The notes under the pieces are model-generated. The model made no database searches. It was not told the origin of the DNA and was given only the letters and a program-made list of their open reading frames with translations. From a bacterium (GTDB taxonomy: Bacteria > Myxococcota_A > Polyangia > Nannocystales > Nannocystaceae): a stretch of 64,000 bases of DNA. Made by a program: the position numbers and the translations under genes. The stretch's first letter is position 1. The number at the start of each line of letters is the position of its first letter. The DNA is taken from the NCBI GenBank assembly GCA_024742475.1, contig JANSYI010000034.1:1-64000 (forward strand), in the 5' to 3' direction. Positions 17,445 to 28,106 of this stretch are shown here, piece by piece.

Positions 17445-19607
17445 ATGTTCGACGAGTTCCTGCTGCTCTCGACCGCCATGGTCGGACTGACCCTGCTGCG
17501 CTCGTCCCGAGGCGCACAGACGCGGCCGCGTGGCTACACCTGGGTGCTCGCCGCGATCCTCGCGCTGACGGTGCTCGCCGTGGCCGAAGGATCTCGGTTC
17601 ATCGGTGTGGTCGCCATGGCGCTCGCGGTGCTCATCGTGGCCGTCCCGGCGGCGCTCGAGTGGGCGGCGCGCGTCTTCTTCGGGCGGGGCATGCTGCGCT
17701 GGGCGGTGTGGGCGGCGGGCTTGCGAAGCATGCTGATGCTCGGCGCCGGGCTGGGACGGCAGCAGCAGATCCTCAGTGGTCTGGCCGTGCTCGAGCGCGA
17801 GGGGGTCGACGCGGCGATCGTGTACTTCCGCGGGCTGGCCAACGACACCGACGATGGCGGCGAACTCGCGCTGATCAACGAGCAGATCGTCTCGATGCTC
17901 CTGTACGGCCAGCGGTGGGACGAGGGGATCCGCCACTACGAGTCACGCTTTCACCCCGGCTACGCGGCCCTGCGCCCTGCGCTCGTGCTCGGCTTGATGC
18001 GGGCGTACGGCGAGGTCGGGTCTCTCGAGCAGGCGGCGGCGCTGCTGCAGGCGCTCGAGGACGGCCCGGTGGGCAACGACCCTCGGGCGTTGGGTCTGGT
18101 CTCGCAGGCTCGGCTGACCTTTCTCGTCTACGCGGGGGCCGACGGCACGGTCAACGACGCGCTCGCGCAGCGTGGACGGCGACAGCTCGGGCTCTCGGAG
18201 GCCAGCGGCGCGCTGTTCCGCGGGTTGGCGGCACGGCAGGCGGGCGACGCCAGCCGAGCGCGCACCGAGCTCGAGCGCGTCGAAGCCCTCGCAGGCAGGC
18301 GCGACGATCGGGTCGTCGACTCCGCTCGGCAGGCGATCGGGGCGTTGGGCGCACCGCCGGCGGTGCTCGAGCCCGTGCAGGTGGCCGAGGAGCTCGCGCC
18401 CTATGTCGAGGCGGTCGCGGCACGGCTGCGCGCCTTCATCAAGATGGCGCCCGCGGTAAAGCGCGCGGGATTGCTGGTCGCGACGCCGGCCATCTTGGTG
18501 GCGATGGGGCTCGGCTACGTGGCGATGCGCTGGCTCGGCGAGGGCGGCGTGTCCCTGCTTCGGCTCGGAGCCGCGTTCCCTGAGGCCTTGCGCAGCGGGA
18601 GCCTGTGGCCCTTGCTGACGGGGTGGTGGGTCCACGGCGATCCCTTGGGGCTGCTCCTGGACCTCTACACCGTGTGGCTCGCCGCGCCGCTGGTCGAGCG
18701 CATGGCCGGCGCGGGCCGGACCGTGGTCATCGTCGTGCTCGGCTCCGTCGTTGGCGTGCTGCTCAGCGCGCTGTGGGGCCCGCAGTTTGGGATGGTGCTC
18801 GGTGGCGGCGGCCCGGCCTCGTGCGCGCTGCTCGGCGCCGCGGTGGCGCTGCTGTTCAAGCCCGGTGATGGTGGCGTGCGCCTCTCGGCGCGGCGGCGCC
18901 TGCTGGTCCCGCTCGTCTTGGTCGGGGTGGCCCAGCTCGCCTCGTCGATCCCCGGCTTCCTCGCGACCGAGGCCACGTGGTTTGCGCTGCTGGCTGCGTT
19001 CGGGCTCGGTGCAGGGCTTGGGTGGCTGCCGACCGAACCCCGCTCCGACGCCGCGGTGGCGCTGCTGCTCGTCGCGCTCAGTGCGTTCGCGCTGGTGCGA
19101 TCCACCCTCGAGGACCCACTCGAGACGCTGCAGACGTCGCCGTGGACCGTGCACGAGGTGGGCCCGGTCGCCTTCGTCACGCCGCATACCTTCGAGCCGG
19201 TGCTGACCCGGCAGGACATCCCGGGCCTGCCGTTGCCGATGCACGTGGGCGTGACCGATGGGCTCGCTCTGCGCGCTGCGGCGCAGGTGGAGTTCGCGGC
19301 GGTCGTCCCCGAGCACGGCGCGGACCTCGAGACTCCGGGCCTGCTGCTGCTCGACCCGTCGCTCGACGCCGAGCTCACCCTGGTGCCGGCGGACCTGCCC
19401 GAGGCGTTCGTTCGTTCGGGTCTGGCCGACGTCGCCCAAGCGCACACGGTCCGGCGCAACGGCGCCCAGCTGGGATGGACCATCACGCGGCGGCTCGGCG
19501 CGGAGCCCGAGGATCCCCGCATCGTGATGTTCGCCGCCGAAGGGGCGCTGGAGCGGCAAGCCAGCGTCTACGCGCGGGTTCTCGCGGAGTCCGGCCTCCT
19601 GCCGTGA
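17445..19607 (+). CDS. Rhomboid-like polytopic membrane protein with helical repeat region
   Basis: A 720-residue protein 14 bp after accA. Two or three transmembrane segments at the N-terminus precede a cytoplasmic TPR-like helical region of about 250 residues. Next comes a rhomboid-like bundle: WWVHGDPLGLLLDLYTVWLAAPLVE fits the TM1-TM2 loop region, and GGGPASCALLGAA fits the GxSG helix with the serine kept. At the place of the catalytic histidine in the last helix the sequence is ATEATWFALLAAFGLGAG with no His, so it is likely a non-proteolytic rhomboid homologue. A soluble C-terminal domain of about 150 residues follows. The function is unknown. Confidence 0.7.
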   Translation: MFDEFLLLSTAMVGLTLLRSSRGAQTRPRGYTWVLAAILALTVLAVAEGSRFIGVVAMALAVLIVAVPAALEWAARVFFGRGMLRWAVWAAGLRSMLMLGAGLGRQQQILSGLAVLEREGVDAAIVYFRGLANDTDDGGELALINEQIVSMLLYGQRWDEGIRHYESRFHPGYAALRPALVLGLMRAYGEVGSLEQAAALLQALEDGPVGNDPRALGLVSQARLTFLVYAGADGTVNDALAQRGRRQLGLSEASGALFRGLAARQAGDASRARTELERVEALAGRRDDRVVDSARQAIGALGAPPAVLEPVQVAEELAPYVEAVAARLRAFIKMAPAVKRAGLLVATPAILVAMGLGYVAMRWLGEGGVSLLRLGAAFPEALRSGSLWPLLTGWWVHGDPLGLLLDLYTVWLAAPLVERMAGAGRTVVIVVLGSVVGVLLSALWGPQFGMVLGGGGPASCALLGAAVALLFKPGDGGVRLSARRRLLVPLVLVGVAQLASSIPGFLATEATWFALLAAFGLGAGLGWLPTEPRSDAAVALLLVALSAFALVRSTLEDPLETLQTSPWTVHEVGPVAFVTPHTFEPVLTRQDIPGLPLPMHVGVTDGLALRAAAQVEFAAVVPEHGADLETPGLLLLDPSLDAELTLVPADLPEAFVRSGLADVAQAHTVRRNGAQLGWTITRRLGAEPEDPRIVMFAAEGALERQASVYARVLAESGLLP

Positions 19608-19643
19608 GCGGTCGGCGCTGCGGTGGCTATACTTCCCGGCGGC

Positions 19644-20645
19644 GTGTCGCGACGTAGACGCAGCAGCCCCATCGGGCCGATCTTGCTGGCCATCGGGGCG
19701 TCGGTTTTGCTCCACCTGTCCCTGTGGGGGGCGGGCGATCGGGCGATGACGCTCGGACGCGATCGGACCCTGCCCGAGCGTGAGCCCGGCGTCATGGAGG
19801 TCACCCTCGGGCCCGACCCCGCCAAGGAGGACCCGGAGGCTGACCCGGCGCAGGTCCCCGAGACGGTCCGGCTCGACGCAATCGAAGACGAAGAGCGACC
19901 CGAGGACGCGCAACGCACCTCGGAGTTCGACAGCAACACCTCGCGCGAGCGCGTCGCACCCTCGCGGCCGCGCTCCAAGCCGGCGACCCCAACCGGCGAT
20001 CCCAATGCGGACGGCCGGGACAACGCCGCGCCCGAGCCCGCGCCTCGCTCCGCGGCACCGCGGGGCATCGCGCTCCCGCTCGGTGGCGAGCGCTCGGCGG
20101 GCAGCGAGGGCCAGTCGCGTGCAGAGGGCAACGCGTCCGCCGTGCCGTCGCCACCAGCACCCAAGTTCGCACCCAGCCCGCGCTCGCTTCGCGGGGTCCC
20201 GCGATCCGACTCGCGGACGTGGGGGGAGCCGGGGACCCGCGACAAGATCGATGGCGTCGACGAAGGCGAGGCGACGATCCTCAAGACGAAGCGTTGGAAG
20301 TACGCCTCGTTCTTCAACCGGATGAAGGACGACATCGACCAGTACTGGGACCCCGTCGCGCGGCTCAAGGCACGAGACCCCGACGGCCGCATCAACGGCA
20401 GCAAGACGCGAACCACCCGCGTCATGATCATCCTCAACGCCGACGGCAGCTTGGACAAGATCAAGCTCCAGAAGAGCTGCAACGTCGATTACCTCGATGA
20501 GGAAGCGATTCGCGCCATCCGCTCGGCGGCGCCGTTCCCCAACCCGCCCCAGGGCATGCTCGACCCGCGCGATGGCAAGCTGCACGTCCCCTTCGGCTTC
20601 ATCGTCGAGATGGGCAAGGGGCGGATCTTCCGGATCAACCGCTGA
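19644..20645 (+). CDS. TonB C-terminal-domain family protein
   Basis: A 333-residue protein with one N-terminal membrane anchor (PIGPILLAIGASVLLHLSLW), a long low-complexity Pro/Ala/Arg/Glu region and a C-terminal TonB-like alpha/beta domain (TRVMIILNADGSLDKIKLQKSC ... DEEAIRAIRSAAPFPNPP). Such proteins span the periplasm and may act with ExbB/D-type motors or in envelope machines; no such partners are adjacent. The GTG at 19644 is chosen to give the charged n-region. A TATACT hexamer ends 10 nt before it, which suggests a near-leaderless transcript. A hairpin terminator follows the gene. Confidence 0.8.
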   Translation: MSRRRRSSPIGPILLAIGASVLLHLSLWGAGDRAMTLGRDRTLPEREPGVMEVTLGPDPAKEDPEADPAQVPETVRLDAIEDEERPEDAQRTSEFDSNTSRERVAPSRPRSKPATPTGDPNADGRDNAAPEPAPRSAAPRGIALPLGGERSAGSEGQSRAEGNASAVPSPPAPKFAPSPRSLRGVPRSDSRTWGEPGTRDKIDGVDEGEATILKTKRWKYASFFNRMKDDIDQYWDPVARLKARDPDGRINGSKTRTTRVMIILNADGSLDKIKLQKSCNVDYLDEEAIRAIRSAAPFPNPPQGMLDPRDGKLHVPFGFIVEMGKGRIFRINR

Positions 20646-20695
20646 ACCTCAGCCGCCGACCACCGCGACGGGCTTGCGGCGTGAGCACGAAAGAA

Positions 20696-20719
20696 GGGGC
20701 GCCTCGACAGAAGCGCCCC
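20696..20719. terminator. Intrinsic terminator-like hairpin between convergent genes
   Basis: GGGGCGC at 20696-20702 pairs with GCGCCCC at 20713-20719 around a 10-base loop. It lies between the stops of the TonB-family gene (plus) and the TPR gene (minus), so it can serve both directions. The minus side carries TTCTTTCG after the stem; the plus side is less T-rich. Confidence 0.6.
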
Positions 20720-20753
20720 AGTTAGTCTCGGGGATGTCCGGCCTCGGCGCGCC

Positions 20754-22751
20754 TCAGCTGGGCTGCTTGGGCGCGGGCAGGCCCGCCATGATCGCGGTGA
20801 ACTCGGGGTGGTTGGGCGCGGCCTGAAGGGCGGCTTGGCACACCTGGCGAGCTTCGTCGAACATGTTGGCGTCGCGCATGGTCGAGGCGAGCGCCACGAC
20901 GGGCTCGATGTCGCGCGGGTTGATGGCGACCACGGCGCGCAGGTGCTCCACCGCCTCCTTGGGGCGGCCTTGCTTGCGAAGGATCGCCGCGAGCAGGTTG
21001 CGGATCTCGGCGTCGTTGGGCCGCAGCTTGACGGCGTTGTTGAGGTGGGCCAGCGCCGCGGCGTCGCCCTCGGACTCGCGAACGGCGAGCGCGAGCATGA
21101 GGTGCGGCTGCCAGAACTTCTCGTCGGTCGCGATGACCTCGCGGAGGAACTTGGCGGCCTCGGTCGCTTGGGCCTTGTCGCCGCTGCGGACCTGCTCCAT
21201 GGCTTCGTCGTAGCGGTCGTCGAAGTTCTCGACGGTGACCTGCAGCATGCCGCGGCGCGCGAACGCATCGTCGTCGAGGCTGCGGCGGGGCAGGGCGAGG
21301 ATCTTCTCCAGGTACCCCTTGGCCTTGTCGGCGGCGTCGTCGCTGTCCTCGTCGTCGAGGTACATCGAGGCGACGTAGCGCAACACGGTGGCGCTCTGCG
21401 AGAACCGCTCGGCGGCGTCGTGCAGCAGCTTCGTGGCCTCTTCGATGCCTTCGTCCTCGTGGAGGTCGAGCAGCATGTCGAGGCTGCTCTTGCCGATGCC
21501 ATCGAGCGTGACCGCCGTGCGCAGCAGCTGCATGGCCTCTTCGCGGTCTTCCTTGCCCTGGTCGTCGTCGTCGCCCGCGCGGTCCCAGAGCACGTTGGCC
21601 AGATCTCCGTAGGCGGCGGGTACCTTGCCCTCGTCGACGGCGCGGCGCAGGAACGGCTCGGCCTCGTCGAACTTGTCGTGCTCGATGAGCAGGGACCCGA
21701 TGCGCGCCATCAGCAGCGGCGACTCGTTACCCTTCTCGGCGGCGAACTCGGCGACCTTGAGCGCGTTGGCGTTGTCGCCGGCGGCCCGGAGCGTGTCGAT
21801 GAACTGCGTGGTGATCGTCTCGTCGGTGGGATCGAGGTTGAACGCCTGGTTGAAGTGCTGGACGGCCGAGGCCGCGTCGCCGAGACGGCGGAAGAGCGTG
21901 GCGAGGTGGTGCCAGGCTTGCTTGTCTTCCTTGCGCTTTTGGGCCGCGACCGAGAGCGCCTGCAGCGAAAGGGGCACCGCGGTCTGGTCGAACGGGTTGT
22001 TGACCAGGATGTCGGCCATCATGTGCAGGCCCTGCATGGCGTTGTCCATGCCCGGGTCGCGGTTGATCGCGTCGACGAACGGGGTGAGCAGCTGGTCGGG
22101 GGTGGTCGGGATGCACCGGCCCTGCAGCGCGCTGAGGTTGCCCAATCCGACGAGGAACGACATCAGCGCCTGCTGATTGTCGGTGCCGAACGCCGCCTTG
22201 GTTTCGGTCTCCTCGACCTGCGTGTCGAAGTGTTTCGCAAGGTCGGCGAGCACGCCGAGCATGCGCTCGGGCAGCTCTTGCGCCTTGGCGCCCCAGCTCC
22301 ACTTGCCGCGCTCGGTGAGCTCGGCCTCGCCCGTGCGCTCGACGAGCCGCGAGGTGAGCGCGATGTTCTCTTCGTCGACGCGAATGTCGGTGACGAGGCC
22401 GAACGTTGCGTTGGGGAAGCGGCCGATGCCCTCGAGGGCCCGCTCGTCGGTCCACGGCTCGCGGAACACCATCAGCGCGGGGACCTGGCGGCCGCCTTGG
22501 TCGGCCATCGCCGTGAACACGGGCGCGGCGGCTTGCACCTCGCGCGTGGCGAGCTCCTGAGCCCACCAGCGCTGCACGCCCATCGCAAGCGGGGCGCCCT
22601 TGCCCTCGTTCGTGCAAGCGAACGGGAGGATCACGAGCTTGATGTCGGCGGCAGCCTGCGCGACCGCTTCGGGGTCGTCCTCGCCTTCATTGAACATCAC
22701 GTCCTCTGCACCCTCTGCTTCGGTGCCCTGCGTGTCGTCTTCGCTTGCCAT
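20754..22751 (-). CDS. Large TPR-repeat protein, cytoplasmic
   Basis: A 665-residue acidic protein without signal peptide. The first 200 residues form an alpha/beta domain (IKLVILPFACTNEGKGAPLAMGVQ... FGLVTDIRVDEENIALTSRL). Thereafter the sequence is built of TPR-like 34-residue helix pairs, such as AWHHLATLFRRLGDAASAVQHFNQAFNLDP and AHLNNAVKLRPNDAEIRNLLAAILRKQGRPKEAVEHL. TPR arrays act as protein-interaction scaffolds; the partner is unknown. The start ATG 22749-22751 is preceded by TAGGTT 8 nt upstream, with TAGTGA 17 bp further up. Transcription converges on the TonB-domain gene. Confidence 0.82.
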   Translation of the reverse strand: MASEDDTQGTEAEGAEDVMFNEGEDDPEAVAQAAADIKLVILPFACTNEGKGAPLAMGVQRWWAQELATREVQAAAPVFTAMADQGGRQVPALMVFREPWTDERALEGIGRFPNATFGLVTDIRVDEENIALTSRLVERTGEAELTERGKWSWGAKAQELPERMLGVLADLAKHFDTQVEETETKAAFGTDNQQALMSFLVGLGNLSALQGRCIPTTPDQLLTPFVDAINRDPGMDNAMQGLHMMADILVNNPFDQTAVPLSLQALSVAAQKRKEDKQAWHHLATLFRRLGDAASAVQHFNQAFNLDPTDETITTQFIDTLRAAGDNANALKVAEFAAEKGNESPLLMARIGSLLIEHDKFDEAEPFLRRAVDEGKVPAAYGDLANVLWDRAGDDDDQGKEDREEAMQLLRTAVTLDGIGKSSLDMLLDLHEDEGIEEATKLLHDAAERFSQSATVLRYVASMYLDDEDSDDAADKAKGYLEKILALPRRSLDDDAFARRGMLQVTVENFDDRYDEAMEQVRSGDKAQATEAAKFLREVIATDEKFWQPHLMLALAVRESEGDAAALAHLNNAVKLRPNDAEIRNLLAAILRKQGRPKEAVEHLRAVVAINPRDIEPVVALASTMRDANMFDEARQVCQAALQAAPNHPEFTAIMAGLPAPKQPS

Positions 22752-22813
22752 GAGGCGCGAACCTAGCAGGGGATCGCGCCTTTCACTACACCGTCTGGTA
22801 CGGTCGACGTGGC

Positions 22814-24274
22814 ATGTCCCACGTGCGTCGAGCGGCCGCGAGCGCGGCCACCGCAGTCGCTTCGATGCTGCTGTGCGGGTGCGTGGAGCCGACTGTGGAC
22901 ACGGTCGTGGCGTGGGTGGAATCGGTCGATGACGGCTCGGGCCGCGACGTGCAGATCTACGACCGAGGCCGCCGCTACGCCGTGCGGCTCGAGCCGGACG
23001 AGGCGGGGTCGGATCTGGGCAACTACGGGCTCGCCGTGGACCCGCGCGGGGCCGGGGTCGCGCAAGCGGGCGGCCGGCGGCTCGCCTACACCGGACTGCG
23101 GGACACGCGACAGCCCGTGCTGACCAACGCGCTCTTCGGCGGCGCGCAGCCCAGCGCGGGGTTTGCCTTCACCCGCAACGGCGACGGCTTGCTCAGGGCG
23201 CCGGGCGGGACGACGGCGGTGCGGTACGCGTTCATGCCCACCTCCTCATCGTCGGCGGGGACCGAGATCCTGCTCGAGCCCCCCGACGGGATCGGCACCG
23301 GGCAGTTCGAGTTGATCACCGCCACGGCCGCGCCGGTCTTCGCGTGGGTCGAGTACCAGGGGGCCCCGTCACAGGCGTCGGGGCGCGTCGCGGCGTACGC
23401 CTACCCGAGCGACATCAACCCTGGCGGGCTGCGCGTCGAGGGGATCACCGAGCTGGGCACGGGGCAGCTCTACGCCTCGCCGCCACCGTTGGTGTCCGAT
23501 CTGCAGATCACCGACGCATGGTGTCCGCACCGCACCTGTGTCGTGCCCGATGGCAGAGGCGTCATCGCGCCGGCCGCAGGGCGCTGTCGGTTCTGGACGT
23601 GGCGCTGGGCGGACGAGGCTGCGCTCAGCGGGCAGGTCCCCGCCGAGGAGGTCGTGATCGAAGAAGGGTGCCCGCCCGACCCCCGCGCAGTCCCGTCGCT
23701 GTTCGCGGCGATCGACGTGGACCTCGCGGTGCTCGACGATGGCGACCGGGTGTACCTGGCAGACCTGTCGGCGGGTCGCATGACCTCGGCGCCCAAGCTC
23801 TGGGACAACGCGGGCTCGGTCCGCATCGGGGGAGACGGTCGCTCGGTGGTGTTGGTCTCCGATGACTCGCGCGTGGTCCGGGTCGACGCCGACGGTCCGC
23901 GCGTGATCTCGGGCGACGCGATCCCGTGCGCCGGCCCCCCGTCGAACGCCCGGATCAGCCCCAGCGGCTTGTGGATGGCCCGGGCGTGCCTGGGGGACGG
24001 CACGTTCGCGCCGGTCGAGCAGGCGGTCATCATCCGGGTGTCGCCGCTGGGCGCCGAGACGTTCATCTCCGTGCCGATGGAGGTCCTTGGCATCGACGAC
24101 GGAGGCAACGTGTTGCTGTACAGCCGCGCCGAGTCGGGCGAGCCGCGCGGCCTGTTCGTGCTCGATGACGACGGCGGCGTGACGCGGATCGACGCGCTCG
24201 AGCCCGAGCCCGACGACGTTCATGACGGTGCGGGATCGATCGTGTTCTTTGCAGTGCAGTCGTTCCGCGGGTAG
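22814..24274 (+). CDS. Lipoprotein, probable beta-propeller-type
   Basis: A 486-residue lipoprotein with signal segment ASAATAVASMLLCGC (lipobox LCGC). The mature part is beta-rich with repeated short units (VAWVESVDD; FAWVEYQGAP; DLAVLDDGDRVYLADLSAG; SVRIGGDGRSVVLVSDDSRVVRVDADG), consistent with propeller blades. One Cys-rich patch (CPHRTC) lies mid-protein. No family is recognised. It is divergent from the TPR gene across 62 bp. TACGGT lies 9 nt before the ATG. It converges on the lipoprotein at 24291. Confidence 0.75.
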   Translation: MSHVRRAAASAATAVASMLLCGCVEPTVDTVVAWVESVDDGSGRDVQIYDRGRRYAVRLEPDEAGSDLGNYGLAVDPRGAGVAQAGGRRLAYTGLRDTRQPVLTNALFGGAQPSAGFAFTRNGDGLLRAPGGTTAVRYAFMPTSSSSAGTEILLEPPDGIGTGQFELITATAAPVFAWVEYQGAPSQASGRVAAYAYPSDINPGGLRVEGITELGTGQLYASPPPLVSDLQITDAWCPHRTCVVPDGRGVIAPAAGRCRFWTWRWADEAALSGQVPAEEVVIEEGCPPDPRAVPSLFAAIDVDLAVLDDGDRVYLADLSAGRMTSAPKLWDNAGSVRIGGDGRSVVLVSDDSRVVRVDADGPRVISGDAIPCAGPPSNARISPSGLWMARACLGDGTFAPVEQAVIIRVSPLGAETFISVPMEVLGIDDGGNVLLYSRAESGEPRGLFVLDDDGGVTRIDALEPEPDDVHDGAGSIVFFAVQSFRG

Positions 24275-24290
24275 CGAGCGCCCCGGCGCA

Positions 24291-25346
24291 TCACAGCTCG
24301 ACCGACAGCAGCAGGTCGACCGTGCCCATGCCCGTCTGGGGGACTTGCGTCGGCACGTCCAACGGGAAGGAGACGGCGTCGCCCATGTCGGGCAGCAGGA
24401 TGCCGGCGGTCATGTTGCGGTTGCGATCGAGCACCGCGTTCGCTCGATAGTCGCCGTCGTGAATCTGCTCGAAGGCGACCACGACGCTGGTCGAGCCGGC
24501 GTCGGCGGTTGCGCGCATGTACCGGCTGGGCACGCAGTTCTCCAGCGGGTTCACGCCGCAGTCGGTCGTGGTGAGCACCACCCAAATGTCGGCCGGCTCG
24601 GCCAGCGGCTCGCTCCAGCTGGCCTGGACTGCGAGCTCGGGCATCGCCGGGAAGTCGGCGTCGCCGGGCTGAGCCGGCGGGGTTGGGAACGCGCCTTCGA
24701 GGGGGCGCGCCTCGAGCCGGCTGGCGATCCACTCGATGTGGCGCATGCCGAGCACGTCGACGTCGAGCCGAAGCGTGTCGTCCTGCGAGAAGTCGAACCG
24801 GGCGTCGACGTAGTCGCAGCCTCCCCCCAGGGCGCAGAACCGCCACAGCGTCCCATCGGACTCCTCGAGCGCGGTGCGGGTGTCTCGGGGGATGCCCAGG
24901 AAGTCGCCCCCGTTGCGAAACGTCAGGACGGTCTGTCCATCGTGCTCTTCGAGCGCGAACGCGAAACGCAGCGAGTTGTCGCCGTCGAGGTCGACCCGCG
25001 AGAACAACACGCCGTCGCTCGCGGCGCGGACGTCCATGTTCATGGTGGGGAAGCTGCCCGCCGAGGTCCACGAGGTGACCGGCGCGACCCACAGGCCCGC
25101 GATCGAGACGAAGAAGGCGGACGCCTCGGCGGGGTCGGGCTCGCCGCTGCTGCCCTCGGCGCCCGAGGTCGAGCCATCGGCCGCGGAGGGGTCGACCTCG
25201 GTGGGGTCGACCTCGCTGCTGGAGCCCTCCAGGGGGCCCGAGGAGCCTCCGTCGTGCGTGTCGGTGCCCTCGGCGTCGGGCGTGGTGGTGCAGGCGCAGG
25301 TCAGCGCCAGGGCGGAGGCGAGGGTCCGGGAGGTCAAGTCAAGCAT
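24291..25346 (-). CDS. Lipoprotein with Ser/Asp/Glu-rich linker
   Basis: A 351-residue lipoprotein. The signal ends in lipobox LTCAC and is followed by about 60 residues of Gly/Ser/Asp/Glu linker, a hallmark of surface lipoproteins in this group. The globular part is beta-rich (FFVSIAGLWVAPVTSW, LRFAFALEEHDGQTVLTFRNGGDF, TLRLDVDVLGMRHIEW), with two short Cys pairs (FCALGGGC and DCGVNPLENC). No enzymatic motif is seen. It lies 58 bp downstream of the class V aminotransferase on the same strand, possibly in the same transcript. Confidence 0.75.
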   Translation of the reverse strand: MLDLTSRTLASALALTCACTTTPDAEGTDTHDGGSSGPLEGSSSEVDPTEVDPSAADGSTSGAEGSSGEPDPAEASAFFVSIAGLWVAPVTSWTSAGSFPTMNMDVRAASDGVLFSRVDLDGDNSLRFAFALEEHDGQTVLTFRNGGDFLGIPRDTRTALEESDGTLWRFCALGGGCDYVDARFDFSQDDTLRLDVDVLGMRHIEWIASRLEARPLEGAFPTPPAQPGDADFPAMPELAVQASWSEPLAEPADIWVVLTTTDCGVNPLENCVPSRYMRATADAGSTSVVVAFEQIHDGDYRANAVLDRNRNMTAGILLPDMGDAVSFPLDVPTQVPQTGMGTVDLLLSVEL

Positions 25347-25404
25347 ATGGTCCGTCAGTCGCCGCTGCAGGCCGTTCGGATGCGCCGCCGATGTGATCGC
25401 GGTC

Positions 25405-26557
25405 TCAGGGCGTCGCGAGCTCGACGATGCGGTCCATCATGCGGTGGACCTCTTCTTGCGTGTTGTAGAAGTGCGGGCCGAGCCTCAGGCCGCAGCCGGG
25501 TCGCCAGTCGTGCTTGTAGCGCTCCTCGATGAGCTGGGCGGAGACCTGCTCGGAGTTGCTGAACTCCACGGCGACGAAGCCGGTGCGCCACTTCGCATCG
25601 AGCGGTGAGTGCACCTGCAGCCCGGCGGCCTGGGCCCGGTCGATGATCATCTGGCACAGGCCGAGGTTGTGTGCGCGGATCCGTTCGAGCCCGACCTCGA
25701 GCAGGTTCTGGTAGGCCGCGTGGGCCACGTAGTAGGCCGGAATGGACGGCGTGCCGCCCATGAAGTGCCAGGGCCCCTGCGCGTAGCGGATGGGCGCGGG
25801 CTCGAACGCAAACGGCTCGGCGTGGCCCATCCAGCCGGTCAGGCGGGGCTTCAGCTGGTCCTCGAGGCCCGGGCGCGTCCACAAGAACGCGGTGCCAGGA
25901 CCGGCGCACAGCCACTTATGGCTACCGCCGACGACCAGGTCGACGCCGAGCTCCATGACGTCGAAGGGCAGCACGCCGGCGGTCTGATAGACGTCGAGCA
26001 TCACGAGCGCGCCGACCTCGTGCGCGCGTTCGCAGATCGCCTTGACGTCGTGCAGGGCGCCCGAGACGTACACCGCGTGGCTGATCGACACGATGGCGGT
26101 GGTCTCGTCGATGGCCTCGAGCATGCGCTCGGTGGGCACGGTCATGCCGTCGTCGCTGGGGACGAGGTGAAGCTGCGCCCCGAGATCCCGGTAGCGGTCC
26201 CACACGTAGATGACGTTGGGAAACATCAGCGACTCGATGACGACCTTGTTGCGGGGCTTCGACCAGTCGAAGCAGCTGGCGACCGAGGCCTGAAAGAACG
26301 CGACGTTTTGGTTGAGCGTGGTGTGTCCGGGCGCGCCGCCGAAGAACTTGGCGACCATGTCGCCGACCTCGGTGACGAAGCGCGTCCACTCGTGCCACGC
26401 CTCGACGCCTTGCTGCTCCCACGCGTCGGCGTAGCGGGTGAGCGCGTCGCGGGCACCGCTCGGCATGGCGCCCATCGAGTTGCTGTTCATGTACGTGCTC
26501 GTCGCGAGGATCGGGTAGTCCTCGCGGTAGCGCGCGAGCGTGGGGTCGATGCGGGGT

Positions 26558-26574
<17 letters not shown>
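25405..26574 (-). CDS. PLP-dependent class V aminotransferase (kynureninase/desulfurase-like)
   Basis: A 389-residue fold-type I PLP enzyme. Features seen are NQNVAFFQASVASCF (cofactor-phosphate region), ISHAVYVSGALHDV, VMLDVYQTAG (Asp that contacts the pyridine nitrogen) and GGSHKWLCAGPG with the Schiff-base lysine. The C-terminal small domain ends with RPGCGLRLGPHFYNTQEEV, the closing signature of kynureninase-like and isopenicillin-epimerase-like members. The substrate cannot be told from sequence. The upstream gene overlaps its start by 17 bp, implying coupled translation. Confidence 0.85.
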
Positions 26575-27490
<916 letters not shown>

Positions 27491-27539
27491 GCCGCAGGCG
27501 CGGAGCGCCGGGGCGTGCGGGGTCGCACAACGCGAAGCG

Positions 27540-28100
27540 CTAGCGCTGGTCGCAGATTGGGATCTCGTCGAGGGGCCCCCACCCAGGCATCGGGCAGCCT
27601 TCTTTCGGCGGCGGCACGTTGCAGGGGCGGCCTGTCTCATAGGTCACAGGGTCAGCCCCGACGACACCAGAGTCAGTGAGCGCCTCTGAGCCGTCGGGCG
27701 TTTTTCTGCGAAGGAGCTCGCTCTCTCGGAGAGAAACCAGGGTGGGAAACCGCTCCTCTCCCTCGACAGGGTAGAGTTCGACTTCGCTGTCGCTGAGGGC
27801 TCTCCATTGAAAGGCCCAGGGCTCCACGGGGTTGAAGTCGCAGACGATGCGATGCCAGACCCCAGTGCCATCGGGCTTGAGTTCGAGGTAGCTGAGCTGG
27901 GGGCCGGCCGCGAGGTCCTCTGACCGGTGGTAGAAGCCCATCGCCCACTCGACATCGAAACCGGCTGAGCCCACGTCGTCGCCACCGGCTTCCGCCTCGC
28001 CTTCGCCTGCGCCGACACCCTCTTCGTTCTTGCTGACGTGGGGTCCGCAGGCACACAGGCCGCATAGGGCCCAAACTCGAAGGTAGGCTGTCGTCTTCAT
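27540..28100 (-). CDS. Lipoprotein of unknown function (186 aa)
   Basis: A lipoprotein with signal LRVWALCGLCAC (lipobox LCAC), a Glu/Gly-rich linker, then a compact beta-rich domain (LSYLELKPDGTGVWHRIVCDF; FQWRALSDSEVELYPVEG) reminiscent of small lipocalin-like sheets. Two Cys pairs near the end may form disulfides. Together with the next upstream gene (28107-30068) it sits in a patch visibly less GC-rich than its surroundings, consistent with recent acquisition. Confidence 0.72.
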   Translation of the reverse strand: MKTTAYLRVWALCGLCACGPHVSKNEEGVGAGEGEAEAGGDDVGSAGFDVEWAMGFYHRSEDLAAGPQLSYLELKPDGTGVWHRIVCDFNPVEPWAFQWRALSDSEVELYPVEGEERFPTLVSLRESELLRRKTPDGSEALTDSGVVGADPVTYETGRPCNVPPPKEGCPMPGWGPLDEIPICDQR

Positions 28101-28106
28101 CAGTTT

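Noticed and set aside
17943..20585. Long minus-strand open frame (880 codons) opposite the rhomboid-like and TonB genes
   Set aside because: Low-complexity Arg/His/Gln composition and no start context; a shadow of two real plus-strand genes.
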